From Dermanyssus gallinae (Eukaryota; Arthropoda; Arachnida; Mesostigmata; Dermanyssidae): a stretch of DNA of 64,000 bases. Both the position numbers and the translations under genes were made by a program. The notes below the pieces were generated by a model that worked only from the letters and a program-made list of their open reading frames with translations, ran no database searches and was not told the DNA's origin. Numbering within the stretch: position 1 is the stretch's first letter; every line of letters begins with the position of its first letter. This document shows positions 1 to 13,350 of this stretch, piece by piece. The stretch is from assembly GCA_003439945.1 (NCBI GenBank), contig QVRM01005378.1:730001-794000 (forward strand), in the 5' to 3' direction.

Positions 1-1160
1 TATTGAAGGCCCGAACGCCGAAAGGGGATCTCTCTCTCTCTCTCTCTCTCGGCTTTAAATGATCCAAACACTCGTATTTGCTGTGCTGACGCCAGCTCCA
101 TATGGCAAATTCAAGCACGTAACCATTTGCAAGCGGGCAAAGAAATGGCTCATGTTTATTGCAGCCCGTGTCATCGTGACAATGAACTAAACTATCGTTG
201 TAGTAGTAGTTGTTGTTGTTGATGATGTTGTTGTGTATATTGCTGCTGCTGCTGTTGTCGTTATGGACGTCAGCGTTACCAAAGATGTAAGCCGTGGATG
301 TTCATTGCGGGCGGGCCGGTCGGTGGTCAAGAAGAACGTTAGAAGAGAATCGTCGACAATGACATCGAGAAACATCTACTAAACTATGTTCTTCCTTTTG
401 GACTTGGTCACTTCCCTCCTTGATGTGCACCACCACCACTGATGCCATATGACCATCCATCCACCACCATCATCACCACTATCATTACTAACAGTCATTC
501 AGTCAGCTCCCTGCTGCTGCTCTTCGCACTCTTTGTATTCAGCTGCTGCTGCTGCTGTTGGGTCTACCCGCCGTACCGGTATTGCTACCGATCCGGATGC
601 ACGCTTAATAACGCTCGACATGGTCGTGACGATTACGCGCGGGCGGCAGGACACAGGACCGGGTCCGGGGACGTGCACGACTCTGATCGGGCACAGAAAA
701 TAGGCCGTAGTGGGTACAAGCAGCAACGGCGGCGGCATCACAGGTCGCAGGCACGTCGATCAATCGCTCCATCGACACGACGATACGATACAGAGACGTG
801 CATGGCCGATGGAACTTGTTGCACCTGTCAACAGTAATGGTCGTCATGCTGATGGTGGCACCGAGCTCGCACAGTAAGAGCAAGATTAACAAATACAGCA
901 GCAACAACAACAACAACAGTAACGTCAAGCGGCAGCAACAACAACAACAACAACAACAGTAACGTCAAACGGCAGCAATAACAACAGCAACTTCAAAAGT
1001 AGTGGCATCAGCAACAACAACAACAGCAGCAGCAACAATAACAACAACATCGACAGCAGCAGAAGCAATAACAATGACGGCAGCAGCGAGGCGCGAGGTG
1101 TGACTATCGCATCGTTACACATGAAGGCGGTCGAATGCGGGCGGATCTCACCTCGACTTC
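1..1160. repeat. Triplet-repeat-rich intergenic DNA
   Basis: A (CT)n run lies near 30-50. TTG/GTT and CTG triplets occur at 200-255 and 510-560, and CAA/CAG triplets at 895-1090. Reading frames here translate to poly-T, poly-L or poly-V and shift freely between frames, as expected of non-coding triplet repeats. I see no exon with flanking splice sites and no conserved domain. Confidence 0.7.
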
Positions 1161-1170
1161 ACAGCCCCGG

Positions 1171-1211
<41 letters not shown>

Positions 1212-1484
1212 TATTTAGATATATAGCTGCTGCTCGTGATGTTACCACCATTCTCGTTGTCAGCCATCACGATGATGATGCTGATGATGGTCGTGACTGT
1301 CGGAACGCATTCTTATTGCAGACTCGTCGTCTTCATCATCTTCAGCATCATCATGATGTGTGACGGTGTGTGAACTGGTGATGGTGTGTTTAAAGGCGAC
1401 ACAATAACAATCATATTCACGAGAAAGACGACAACAATGACAAAGGCGCCGCCACGAAATATATGTATATGCATAAAAAATAAA

Positions 1485-1538
<54 letters not shown>

Positions 1539-2251
1539 TATGTTATATATATATATATATATATATATTCTATGTTATATATATATATATATATATATAC
1601 CAAGTCCCATTTATTCACACACTTAGTGTCGATAATACCTAAGCACACAGATTTGACTCGGCGTCGGGAGCTCGGAAATACAGTTACAAGAATTGTATAA
1701 AATATAGACATATACAATATACAAAGTATATATATATTGTATGTTATATAAAGCAATATATATATATATATATATATATAAATATCTTGCTTCCAAAAAA
1801 CTTTAGAAAAAAAAATCAGCGAGAGCAAGGCTCCTTCTGGCCTACAGAGCAAACAAAAACTACATCCAGATCACTAAAGTGAGAGAGTGACGCCAATGCA
1901 ACCAGCTAACTACCCCGAAACTAGGTGCAATAATAAAATCTTATGACCCTCCCCATCCGTATCATAGATTCGCCAGCGTTATTGCAGACACTACTGCAGG
2001 AAACACTTTGGCATAGTGTTGGCACGAGAAAAATTATGTAAATACAACAAATTAGATAAGTGGCCATCATTACAGTACCATATTTACTCGGTGTATACAC
2101 GTGCATGTGCAATTTATCACTAGAACTTACGCATACGGGTCAAAAAAGATGGTCTCAATAAACAAGCGGCACGTCATCATCATCATCATCATACGGGCAA
2201 GAAAAGTCAGTCCAATATTGATATTGCTCACATAATTTGACAGCTACAGTA

Positions 2252-2313
<62 letters not shown>

Positions 2314-2480
2314 CGTGTATCAGCTACCAGCAGCATTCCACCTAATGTAAATATTGATGCAGCTCGCATGCTGCCAACTAATCAAACCCCGATAATTCAT
2401 ATATATATATATATATAGAAACCGTGGCAGCCGCCGTTTCAGTGGATACACATCAGAAGTGGGACGTTGCGGGGAACAGA
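1161..2480. repeat. Cluster of (TA)n microsatellites
   Basis: Several (TA)n tracts occur at about 1171-1210, 1490-1600 (interrupted twice by TTCTATGT), 1728-1780, 2255-2311 and 2399-2417. They are separated by AT-rich unique DNA at 1600-2250. The tandem copies of the TTCTATGTTATATA interruption show that a block of the array was duplicated. Nothing coding is visible. Confidence 0.8.
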
Positions 2481-3482
2481 AGGCAAAATAGAACGATGGT
2501 AAAGATGATGATGACGACGACAACAACAACAACAACAACAATAACAACAACAGCAACAGCAACAGCAGCAACAACAACAACAAAATGAAACGCCCACATA
2601 GGTTTAAAGCTATAAGCTACTGGGCATTGAGCAGGCAGGCGGGCAACGCAAAACAGCACCCAAATCAACAAACAAAAATAATTCAGCCATAAGCAAACAA
2701 ACAGACAGCTAGACAGACATACAGATACAGCTGAGTGCATTGACTCTCATATAGCACTGCTGTACGTGGCCACGTTGGGCGGCACGTAGCGCGTAACCCA
2801 CCCGGTTACGTTGAGGAATCATGAGACAGACGCCAACTACAATGAACGAACGAATTAATGAAAGCATGATTGATCTCTGGTAGCAGCCGAATCGGCGTGT
2901 GTCAACGACCGAAGGCAACGCTTGGCTGCACCAAAACCAGCAACAACAAAAACAACGACGTCGAGAATTAGAAACAACAACGATGGCGACAGTTAACAAC
3001 AACAACAACAACAACAACGATGACGATAGTTAGCAATAACAACAACAACAACAATAACAGCGGAAACAGCGGCGGTGGCGGCAACAACAACAACAACAAA
3101 ACAAAAAAACCTTCCAGAGACGGCAGACAACATTAAAACAAATGCAGCAAAGGTTTTTGTGCCCAGAAAAACGAAAAAAGCCCCGCCCGCCCTCTCGCAC
3201 GCGCAATAGCAGCACTGTGAGGTAGTTCTGCATGGAAGCGACTTTGCTTAACAAGATATAGGCATAATAAGATATAAGCGAAACAAGATATATAAGCAAA
3301 GAAATTATATATGCATTAATGCTATCAGTACACATCTCGTCTGATACGTTTTCCACTTTATTTCCCCCCTTTTTTCTGGCACTCCATATAAAAGATTTAA
3401 AAAAATATATATATATATTATATATATATACTACCGTCATCATCCCTGTTGACGCCGTTATGGTAGTTGCTGCTACTTCTCG

Positions 3483-3525
<43 letters not shown>

Positions 3526-3879
3526 CTATTACCGTCGACCATTAATGACCAACGAAAGTAGTCAGATAACAAGAAGAGACGCACACCTGATAAGAGACAT
3601 AACAACGGTAAACAAAATAACTAATTACAATCGAAAATTGACTTAAATGTTCTCATTACATCATGAGACAGTAATTGCAACTCCAACAAAGGCAACAAAC
3701 AAGTCGTTTATTATTTCTCTGTTATAATTTCTGCTATCATTCCAACCGCATAAACAATAAAAACAGCAGCGAGAAGGACCCTGCCAATAATCTAGGGAAC
3801 GAAAACCAACAACAACTACAATAACGAAAACAAAATGAATGACAGTTGCAACACCAATGACAGAATATTAATAACAGCC

Positions 3880-3961
<82 letters not shown>

Positions 3962-4060
3962 CAATGCAAACCGTCGTTGCCCTCATAGGAATACGTACAT
4001 ACAAATTAAAAGGCCAATATATATCTATTTATTAGCTCACCGCCGGGAAACAATGCAGGA
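2481..4060. repeat. CAA/CAG triplet tracts and long (TA)n
   Basis: CAA, CAG and GAC triplets occupy 2510-2585 and 2935-3100. A very long uninterrupted (TA)n tract of about 40 units lies at 3882-3961, with shorter ones near 3400-3430 and 3485-3520. The DNA between them is AT-rich and shows no protein similarity I recognise. Confidence 0.75.
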
Positions 4061-4990
4061 TTCCGGGAAATGCTCATTTTTTCCGATACCAAAATCCACA
4101 ATTGCCAATTTAGCCGACTGAGTCAACTAATGAACACGAAGTTGATTGGTTTCTTCATAAAAAATAGTATCGTTTGGACGTGTATACTCGTATATAAATC
4201 CGCACAAATGTCTGGACAGGCCGTACAGTAGAACACGCCTGACTCGAGACCACGCCTCCAAATAACGAAATCCATGATGTAAATAAGCCATGGGTAGTGT
4301 AGTGACGTGAATCAAATTAACGACCTTCTGTAAAGCAGCTTAACAATGATCACGTAAGCATGTATTGTATAACTAATTCACAATGCAGGTCTTTAACGAG
4401 GTGTTATAGAATGAGAATAAATGTATACATTCTAAACGGCAACAATCAAACCCACCATCCCGACGAAGCATCACTAGAGGATTACTAATCGCCGCAAAAA
4501 TAGTATTGCTAACAAACAGAGATACTATTTGCTAACGCTCGTATCGCTGGCATAGAAAAATATAACAAAACTTCAATTCTGTGCGAAGAACCAAGCGAAC
4601 AAAGGCATGCCCTTGGGCATCCGCCGAAAAGCATCTGTTGCTGGTATTCGTTGCTGTTGTTGTTTATGTAGTCGTCCTCATTATTATCAGCACTCACAAT
4701 CGACAACATAGCTCGAGCATCAACGCTGTCTACCGGGAAGAGTTCCGAACACAAATGCTTTCTCTGAAACGTTTCGAAGATCAACAACAACGCAATTTGC
4801 TCGGAAGATAGACACGCTCGCTTTCCACAACAAGTACGCACGCTTGTGTCAGCAGGTCATTTCTATCAATAACAACAACGAAATAAAGAAAGGCTGAAGA
4901 AAAGTCTAGATTCGTCACGTTTGTTTGGTACTCTGACTGCATTTCACAGTTTTGAGGAGGCGAGCCAAAACGGAGCACTTTAAATCGATG
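4061..4990. other. Unique spacer without recognisable gene
   Basis: This is ordinary low-repeat sequence. The longest minus-strand frame (4509-4841, about 110 codons) shows no family I recognise, and it overlaps a plus-strand frame of similar length. I found no splice-bounded exon. Confidence 0.5.
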
Positions 4991-4994
4991 ATAA

Positions 4995-5435
4995 TAATCC
5001 ATTAACAACAACAACAACATCAACGACAGCAACAATAACAACTGCAACAACAACAACCATAACAACAACCACAACAAGGGCAACAACAAGGACAACAACA
5101 ACAACAACAACGACAGCAACAACAACTCCAGCAACGGCAGCGGCAATAACGATAGCAACAACCACCACAACAGCAACAGCAACAACAACAACAACGATAG
5201 CAACAACATCAACAACAACAACCATAGCAACAACCACAACAACAACAACAACAAGGACAACAACATCGATAGCAACAACAACAACGACAGCAACAACAGC
5301 AACTGCAACAACAACAACAATTGCAACAACGGCAGCAACAACCACAACAACAGCAACAACAACAACAACGATAGCAACAACAACAACAACAACAACAACA
5401 ACAACGGCAGTAACAACAACAGCGACAGCAATGGC
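4995..5435 (+). repeat. (CAA/CAG/GAC)n triplet tract, about 430 bp
   Basis: A nearly continuous tract of CAA triplets with scattered CAG, GAC and CAT substitutions. It is open in three minus-strand frames (poly-L, poly-V, poly-C), which shows that the openness comes from the repeat and not from selection for protein. The strong skew (A and C on the plus strand) runs the full length. Confidence 0.9.
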
Positions 5436-5568
5436 TACGCGACGAACAAGTCGCTGCACAGAACGTACGCCAAAGGAATGTTGCTGCTGTTCGTGCGGCC
5501 GGCTTGTAGTATGTAGCGCTAGTGCGCGTAACATCTTCGCTCTTCTTGGCCTTCGCCTGACTTTGCCA

Positions 5569-5599
<31 letters not shown>

Positions 5600-6240
5600 G
5601 CCAATTTATCTCTCTCTCTCTCTCGCTGTATATCTATTCCTCACTTATATGGGCGCTTTCTTCAGCATCAAAGGAGAAAGGAACGACACTGGATGGATAG
5701 TGGATGGTGGATGGCGGATGGTGGATAGTTGATGGTCGTCGATGGATCGTGGACCCTTCTTCTTAGTGGACCTTCGTGGGTGAGAGGATGAAGAAGACGA
5801 AGACGAAGAAGAAGAAGAAGAAGGGGAAGACGTTGTTGTTGCTTTCAACATTCTTTTCATTCGCCTGCCATCAGCCTGTAAACCTCTCTCTCTCTCTCTC
5901 TCGCACACTCTCTCCTATTCTCTCATTCTCTCACTGCCCCTTTCTAGCTAGCTCTATCCCTCTCTGTATTTGTGTTTTTCTCTTCCGTTGGCTCGATGAG
6001 ATTCACCGACCTCCTCATCCTCATCATCACCATCATCATCTTCTTTTTCGTCTTCCTCCATCGGTTCCGTCGTTTCGGCGTGGCCTGGCGTGGCGTCGCG
6101 TTGTCGTGTCCCGTCCGTCTCGACTCATCTCGCGTTTGACCCCCCCCCCCCCGCTTCCTCTATCCTTCCCTTGCCGATGACGGCGGCAGCGGCAGCGGCG
6201 GCGACGGTTACGCTGTGACTGCAGCAGCAACCGGACCTGG
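5436..6240. repeat. (CT)n, GGATGG and GAAGA simple repeats
   Basis: (TC)n runs lie at 5572-5625 and 5885-5935. A GGATGGTGGATAG-type array lies at 5690-5750, a GAAGAC/GAAGAA array at 5788-5830 and a C-run at 6139-6152. The alternating pyrimidine and purine tracts could bind GAGA-type factors, but no transcription unit can be placed. Confidence 0.7.
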
Positions 6241-7865
6241 TCAGTAGCACTCGTAGAAAAGTGGTAGCAGCAGCAGCAGACGCAACAGCAGCAACAGCAG
6301 CAGCACAAGAAGTTCACTCGTAGCGCATTCACTAAGTGCTGCTGCCGCCATCGCCGCCGCCGCCGCCACCACCGGCGTCATCGTTGTCGTCGTCGTCGTC
6401 GTCGCTGTAGTGAAACGACGAACATGCTGAGCTCTGATGGCTTGCTTTCTCTCTGTGTCTGGCTGGCTGGCTGCAACAACAGCAGCAGCAGCAGCAGCAG
6501 GATTCGTCGCCTCTCGGGACTCGCTGGTGTGCTGGTGGCTGCAGCCTCGGTGGCTGCTGTGCAGAACGGCTAGAACGACAACAACAACGGCAACAACAAC
6601 AACAATAGAAACAACAACGAAATCAACAACAACGGCAACAACAACAACGGCAACAACAACAACAACAATAGAAACAACAACGAAATCAACAACAACAACA
6701 ACAACAACAACAACATCAACAACGACGACGACGACGATGATAACAACAACAACAACGACGATGACGATAACAACAACAATGACCACAACTACAATCCCAA
6801 CGGACCGGCCAACCGGGCCCTCGTCACGTTGTTCCTATTCTTCTTTTCCCGTCTCCTTCTGTTGTTGTTCCTATTTCTTGTCCTTTTCCTTTTCCTCCTT
6901 CTCCTGCTGTATAGTTCCTCTTTTCTCCTTCTCCTTCTCCTGCTCCTCCTCTTCCTACTACTACGACTACTACTACAAGTAGTCCGCCTCATCATCAGTT
7001 CGTCTTCTGCTGCTGCTGCTTCTGCTTCTGCGGCTCGATGCCTTCGGTTGCGGCGTCATCCGCAGCGGCGGTAGCGGCGGCGGTATCTTCGTCGCCGTCG
7101 TCGTTAAGTTCTGACCGCTGTGGAATGTGGCCCGACGAGTCAGTCTGTCAGGAAGGCAGGCAGAGGTGGCTGGCGACGGGGCCGCCACTACCATCATCGA
7201 CCAACCGACAGACAGACAGACAGACAAACAAACAGAGAAAGATAAAGAGACAGGCCGAGAGGAAGAAGAACGAGAACAAGACGATGAAGAAAGGAAGAAC
7301 CCGACCGCTCGTCTTGCTGCCTTCACAACGATGAAGATGACGAAAACGAAAAACGACGACAGCGACGACGACGACAACGTCAACGCCCAAGACGAACCGA
7401 TGAAAAAGAAAATGTCGATTGTGATGATGATGATGAAGAAGATTGTGATGGTGATGATGAGGAAGCCGGGGGTGACTGCAATGATGAGGGAGGGGTGGTT
7501 GTGGTGATGATGATGAGGGTGGTGGCGATGGCGATGATGATGATGATGACAACGGTGGTAATGATGGTGATGATGGTAATGATGATGATGGTGGTGGTGG
7601 TGGTGGTGGTAATGATAATGCTGATTGCCTTTGGAGTCACACAGCGACAACGAAAACTGCGTTCGATCGATGCTTCAAAGCAGTATTCTGCGACTGCTGC
7701 GCTTGACTTTGCTTTTGCCGTTGTTGCCCTGAAGCAGCAGCAACGACAACAACAACACCAGCAGCAGCAGCAGCAACAATAAAAACAACAACTACTACAA
7801 CAATCACAACAACTGCAACGACAATACCAACAATCACAATAGCAACAACGACAACAGCCACAATG
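6241..7865. repeat. CAG/CAA, CTT/CTC and GAT/GTG triplet mosaic
   Basis: The blocks in order are CAG/CAA (6260-6310), CGC/GTC (6345-6410), CAA with GAC (6575-6780), pyrimidine-rich CTT/CTC (6830-6965), purine-rich GACGA and GATGA (7255-7560), GGT (7585-7610) and CAG/CAA (7733-7860). All long frames here are translations of these blocks. GC content is higher than in the AT-rich parts of the window. Confidence 0.75.
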
Positions 7866-7984
7866 ACGGCACAAAAAGCGCCGTTGGCACGAGCAGGCAA
7901 TGAGGAGCGGCCTCCACAAGGCGCGTTACGGCGGCGCGTCGCCCTTCTGCCTACTGGTACTGCAGTTGGCGCGTCTGGAGCGTT

Positions 7985-8097
7985 GAGCTCGCTTGCTGCT
8001 GCTGCTCCTTCTGTTGTTGTCGTTGTTGTAGCTGGTGTTGTTGTTGTCATTGTTGTTGTTGTTGTTGTTGCTGGTATTGTTGTTGCTGCTGGTGCTC

Positions 8098-8128
<31 letters not shown>

Positions 8129-8305
8129 AGCTGGTGTTTCTGTTGTCATTGTTGTTGTTGCTGGTATTGTTGTTGCTGCTGGTGCTCTTGTTGTTGTTGT
8201 CGTTGTTATTGTTACATTTCTTGTTGTGGTTGTTGTTGCTGGTGTTATTGTTATTGTTGTCATTGTTGCCACTGTTGCCTGTTGCCGTTGTTGTTGTTGT
8301 ATTTT
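7985..8305 (-). repeat. (TTG)n tract with higher-order unit
   Basis: The plus strand is a TTG/GTT tract in which a larger block recurs twice (about 8027-8125 and 8126-8205). Each block carries the punctuation words TAGCTGGTGTT, GTCATTG, GCTGGTATT and GCTGCTGGTGCTC in the same order. On the minus strand this reads as a Thr-rich, mucin-like repeat with Ala-Pro-Ala-Ala-Thr-Thr-Ile-Pro words. I see no signal peptide or splice context, so I treat it as a duplicated microsatellite and not as a gene. Confidence 0.7.
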
Positions 8306-10590
8306 TCCCTTCATACAGCTATGGCCAAAGCCGACAGCAGCAGCAGCAGCAACAGCAACGTCGTGCTCCACAGCAGCAGCAGCAGCATCGTGCGTCTTCT
8401 GCTCCTCGAGAACGAGCAATCGGCTGGCGTTCGCTGTTCGCGCGCTTCGACCTCAGCATGGTCGCCGCAACGGTCGCCGCCGAAGCCGCAGTAGGAACTG
8501 AGGCGGGCCAGGAAGCGGGCACATGGACAGACGACAAACGGACAGACGGAAGGGAATAGACTAAAGGAGCCCACACCATCAGCGGTCGTGGTCGTGGTGA
8601 TGGTACCATAGTACCATCAGCAAGCAGGCAACCAGCACCACCATCTCAACAATCTGCCGCAGCCTCCGGTACCGGTACCACCACCGCTACCGCCGCAACA
8701 GCAGAAGCAACAGACGCAGGCGGAGCAGAGCCCCCCAACTCGGGGGCACTGAAGAGGCAACTTCTGCTGCTGCTGCTGCTGGTGCTACCACAGAAGATGT
8801 AGAAGATGGCGACGACAGTACAGAGCCGTGCCGATGATGCCAAAGTTCGGCAGGGGAGTCAGTCGGCAGCGGTGCGACTTCAGTCACAGCGAGTGACTTC
8901 AGTAAGTGCGTGAGCGGATGAGTAGGCGAGCGGGCAAGCAACTGAGTGTGTGTGTACGGGCGGGCGGGGGGTGGGGGCTAAGTGAGAAGCGCGAGTCTTG
9001 TCCAACAACTGCATAACTTCACAACAACTACCACCACCCCAACAACAACAACGGCAGCAACAGCAATCTTAGCAGCATCCTGACCGCGTGGGTCTTGACC
9101 ATCGAGCAAGCAAACTCCAAGATCCATCTTCGTCTTCGTCGTCGCTGTCGTTGTTACCACCGCCAACTGTTGTTGTTGAGATTGTTGTTGTTGTTGTTGT
9201 TGATATTGATGTCGTTGTTGATAGTGTTCTTGTTGTTGATACTGTTGTTGTTGTTGTTGTTGTTGCTGACATTTTTGTTGCTGCTGCTGCAGCATCTGGC
9301 CTTGCAAACGCGCACGACAACAGCAGTTTTCCCTGCCGCCGCGGCCGCGGCGTCTCACAGCTACAGCATGAACACACGACATCGACGACACGAACACACG
9401 CGTACAGAAAGGCATGGAGACAAACGCATAGATTCATACATATATTACATGCATGAACATACATAGTCCCCGCACGGCGAGCAGCGGCGGTGGAGGCTGT
9501 GGCCGCCAACACGTAGCCATGCTGCAGCGGATGCCACAGACCAACGGATGCCAAGCACCGTTGGCCCGATTGAACAAACGGCGGGCCGACCGGCCTACGG
9601 ACCGACCAACGCGCCGACGCCTGATCCAACTGATGGCGATCGAACAACGGGGGAAGATCGGTGGAGAAAGAGAAAGGAAAATAAACAGGAAAACAGGAAA
9701 AAGAGCTGAGAACAGCAGAGACGGCGACGGGCAGGGATTGAGGCGTTGAGGCTGAGTTGGGATGGCCCGGGAAGAGGCGGCCCGAAAGAGAGAGAGTAGG
9801 GGGAATAGGAAGACAGAGAGAGGATGAAGGAATATGAAGATAGAGAGAGGAGGTGGAATAGGAAGAGAGAGAGCGAGAGAGAGAGATGATAGAGAGACAC
9901 AAAGGGGCGGGGGGGGGGGGGGGGGGCAACAAGAATGCTCGGAGACAGGTCTTCGCCGAAGGTCCACACACCAGCGAAGCCTGCTGCTATTGCAACTGCT
10001 TGACGAAGAAGGAGACGAAGTCGCCGAGCAGAGAAGACCGACGTAGCGTCGCCGTCGTTCAGCAGCAGCGGCAGAGAGGAAACAGGAACAGGTAGAACGA
10101 GGAAATAAGGGGAAAAAGAAGAAGAAGAAGAAGAAAAACAAGCACAACAGAGACCTGCGAAGAGAAAACGATGCTGACGCTACTCTTGCTGCTGCTGCCG
10201 CCGCAGTGGCCGCCGCCGCCGCCGCCATAAGCAGCAGCGAACGAAATACTTGTCCACTGGAATGTCTGCCATCTGGACACGCGCAGCCAGCCAGCCGCGC
10301 TCCTCGTCACCGGCTCGCACACGCGCACTCCCTCCCAGCAGCTAAGTGGCCACACAGCACACATCGATGCAGAGACAAAAATACAACACTACGTAGTACA
10401 CTTACGAACGAACAAACGAACTAACGAAAAACGACCGAATGCCTAAAAACGCACATCTTTGAAGATACAACAGTCGAAGCCAACAGCAGCAGCAGAAAGA
10501 AGAGCAACAACAACAGCAACAACAACAGCAGCAACAACAACAACAACTCGCGCCAACAGCGTGACGACGACGGACGCAATGCAAATGTTT
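8306..10590. repeat. GC-rich triplet-repeat DNA with TTG, GAGA and G-run
   Basis: CAG/CAA runs lie at 8335-8390 and TTG at 9175-9290. GAGA-rich DNA lies at 9785-9900, followed by an 18-G homopolymer at 9909-9926, and CAG/CAA again at 10480-10545. Overlapping frames up to 300 codons are compositional. No domain, signal peptide or splice-bounded exon is recognised. Confidence 0.65.
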
Positions 10591-11626
10591 CGCTTTCGTC
10601 GTCGAACTAGTTAGTCATCGACAACATAGCAAAGTCATCGACAACCAGCACAAGCAGTTGGAAAAACAACTTGGAAAAGGTCACCCATGAGGAGCAGCTC
10701 GGGACAGACAGGAGAGAACGAACCGAGACCGTTGCCTTCATTCGTCACGAGAATTCGGCATGCAGAACCTCACCCTACAACACTCTATGCCGCTCTCTGG
10801 CCCGAAGCGGATGTTGAAGCTACAACGGCTGGTGAACGCCGACAAACGTTAGATATCGCTATTGACCATTTGTGGACCTTAGTGCAACGATCGGCTCATC
10901 GAAGTCAAAGTCCGCTTACGAATTCCGCGCGAATCAATATGGTTGTGGAACTGGATTTGATTATATTATATTAAAAACATTTTTTCGTTATATATATATA
11001 TATATACGTGGATTCAGGAATTTGTGCCTATCGGCCGATACTGAGAGAAATGTTCTTCTTCTACCAAACATGATTATTACGCGTGTAACCTCCCCGTGTT
11101 GTCATCCATCAACATCAAATGACAAGATTCAACTTGCCGAAGGTGTGCACCACTCGCGAGCGAATACCGCGGATGCCATTGCCAATAACATTAAAAATAG
11201 TAATTAATATTATTATTATTATTATTTGCGTCCGTAACGTGGCCGAGAACACGTAGGTGGATGAGACAAAATCAGCTCCTTAACCTTCCGTTTAATACGG
11301 CTTGGGTCGTATAGTATGGTGGAAGATCAAATGAGCTCTAATATAAACTGCATGTTGTGCTGTACAAGAGTGCACAAAAAAGCACCAACGGCTTCTTCTG
11401 ATCTACCAATATATTAGCTATATGTAGATAGACTTGTAGAATCTCACTTAGCCACCGTCGTCATCATTGGCGAAAATAATGTCGTCCAAGTCGAAAGAAA
11501 AAAAATAGAGTGGCAAGAGTAAACACAACAGCAACAACTACAATAAATTACTGGGAGCACTTACTAAAATGCACGTTCGAACCTCAGAATTGCAAACTGC
11601 AAGAAAAAATTAAATACAACGGTACC
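10591..11626. other. Low-repeat spacer without recognisable gene
   Basis: This is mostly unique DNA with a short (TA)n near 10990-11006. A plus-strand frame of 95 codons (10687-10974) has ordinary amino-acid composition, but I recognise no family and no splice signals around it. It is left unannotated. Confidence 0.45.
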
Positions 11627-12101
<475 letters not shown>

Positions 12102-12226
12102 GAGATGGATGAAGCAGAGAAGAGGGGAGATGGAAGAAGCAGAGAAGAAGGGAGATGGAAGAAGCAGAGAAAAAGGGAGATGGAAGAAGCAGAGAAGAAG
12201 GGAGATGGAAGAAGAAGAACGGACAG
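12102..12226 (+). repeat. 25-bp minisatellite, five copies
   Basis: The word GAGATGG recurs at 12102, 12127, 12152, 12177 and 12202, which gives an exact 25-bp period. The unit is a purine-only strand built on GAGATGGAAGAAGCAGAGAA. Because 25 is not a multiple of three, each successive copy is read in a different frame. The charged peptide (Glu, Lys, Arg) seen on the plus strand is therefore an artefact of composition. Confidence 0.9.
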
Positions 12227-12464
12227 ATTTGTCACCAGTTTTCCCGGAACCCGAACCCAGGAACAAATCGAGCGCAACCAACCACGAGATGGCGGCGACG
12301 ACAGCGGCGCCGCAACAGCAGCAGCAGTTGATTCGCTTTAAGTACGGTCGATGTACTCTGTACAACGCCGCGCACAATTTGTGTACAACAAGCCACGCCA
12401 GCCGACAACCCCCACCTGGAGAGCTGCGGTTTGTCGGTGCTCAGGTCGAGATATATATATATAT

Positions 12465-12505
<41 letters not shown>

Positions 12506-12896
12506 TTACATTTACATGTTGTACGAATATAGTTATATATAATATGTACACGTTGTTTGACGGGGAGCGGCAGCGAGATGAGTAGCTGCTGGCTATTTGG
12601 GTTGTTTCTGGCACGACGCAAACCCTTTAAGACGCCATATTCCTTCAGATTTGCAGATTTGTGTGCAGAAGTAATAAAACAAGAAAAACAGAACAACTGT
12701 TACAGTCGTTCACTCAAGAAGAGGAAAGTTGTGTTTCTTTCGATTATTTTTTCTTTGTTTCTTATCAACAACAGCTGTTTCTCTCTCGCGTTCTCTCTTT
12801 CGATATATAAATATATATATATATATATAATATAAGGAAAAAGGAAAGATACATTTGTTCTCCGCGCGTGAACGACTGTAACGGTCATGACTGACA

Positions 12897-12952
<56 letters not shown>

Positions 12953-13160
12953 GCACTCCACGCTAGCCTAATGGACTCAACAGAAACAGACGACTATGAA
13001 GATAAAGAGTGCAATATGCATAAAGACATCATGTCAAACAAAAGAGAGAGAGGGAGACAGGAGAAGCGGTGCGCGAGCGGGAGAGCGATAATGCAATAAT
13101 GGACAAAGTACGAGAGAGGATAATTAAAACAAAACGAAACAACGAACGAGAAGACACTGA
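12227..13160. repeat. Spacer with (TA)n and (TTA)n microsatellites
   Basis: (TA)n lies at about 12451-12495 and a clean (TTA)n of about 18 units at 12896-12952, with AT-rich DNA between. No gene is recognised. Confidence 0.7.
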
Positions 13161-13350
13161 TGAGTGCTGTAATTGTTGTTGTTGTTGTTGTTGTTGTTGT
13201 TTCTGTTCTTGTCGTTATTATTGCTGTTTCTGTTGTTGTTGTTGTTGTTGCTGTTATGGCTATTTCTGTCTTTGTTTCTGGTACCGTTATTGCCGTTTTT
13301 GTTGTTGGTATTGTTGTTGTTGTTCTTGTTGTTTTTGTTGTTGCTGCAGC
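13161..13350 (-). repeat. (TTG)n/(TTC)n triplet tract
   Basis: TTG-rich DNA with TTC, GTC and CTG variants. It is open on both strands in several frames (poly-C, V, L, N), so non-coding. Confidence 0.85.

Noticed and set aside
7637..8419. Thr-rich, mucin-like minus-strand frame of 260 codons.
   Set aside because: The Thr/Pro/Ala repeats follow the higher-order TTG array. There is no signal peptide, and the opposite strand is equally open.
4781..8500. Many overlapping frames of 80-260 codons with poly-Leu, poly-Val, poly-Thr or poly-Cys.
   Set aside because: They are translations of CAA/CAG/TTG triplet arrays, open in several frames and both strands at once, with no splice signals or domains.
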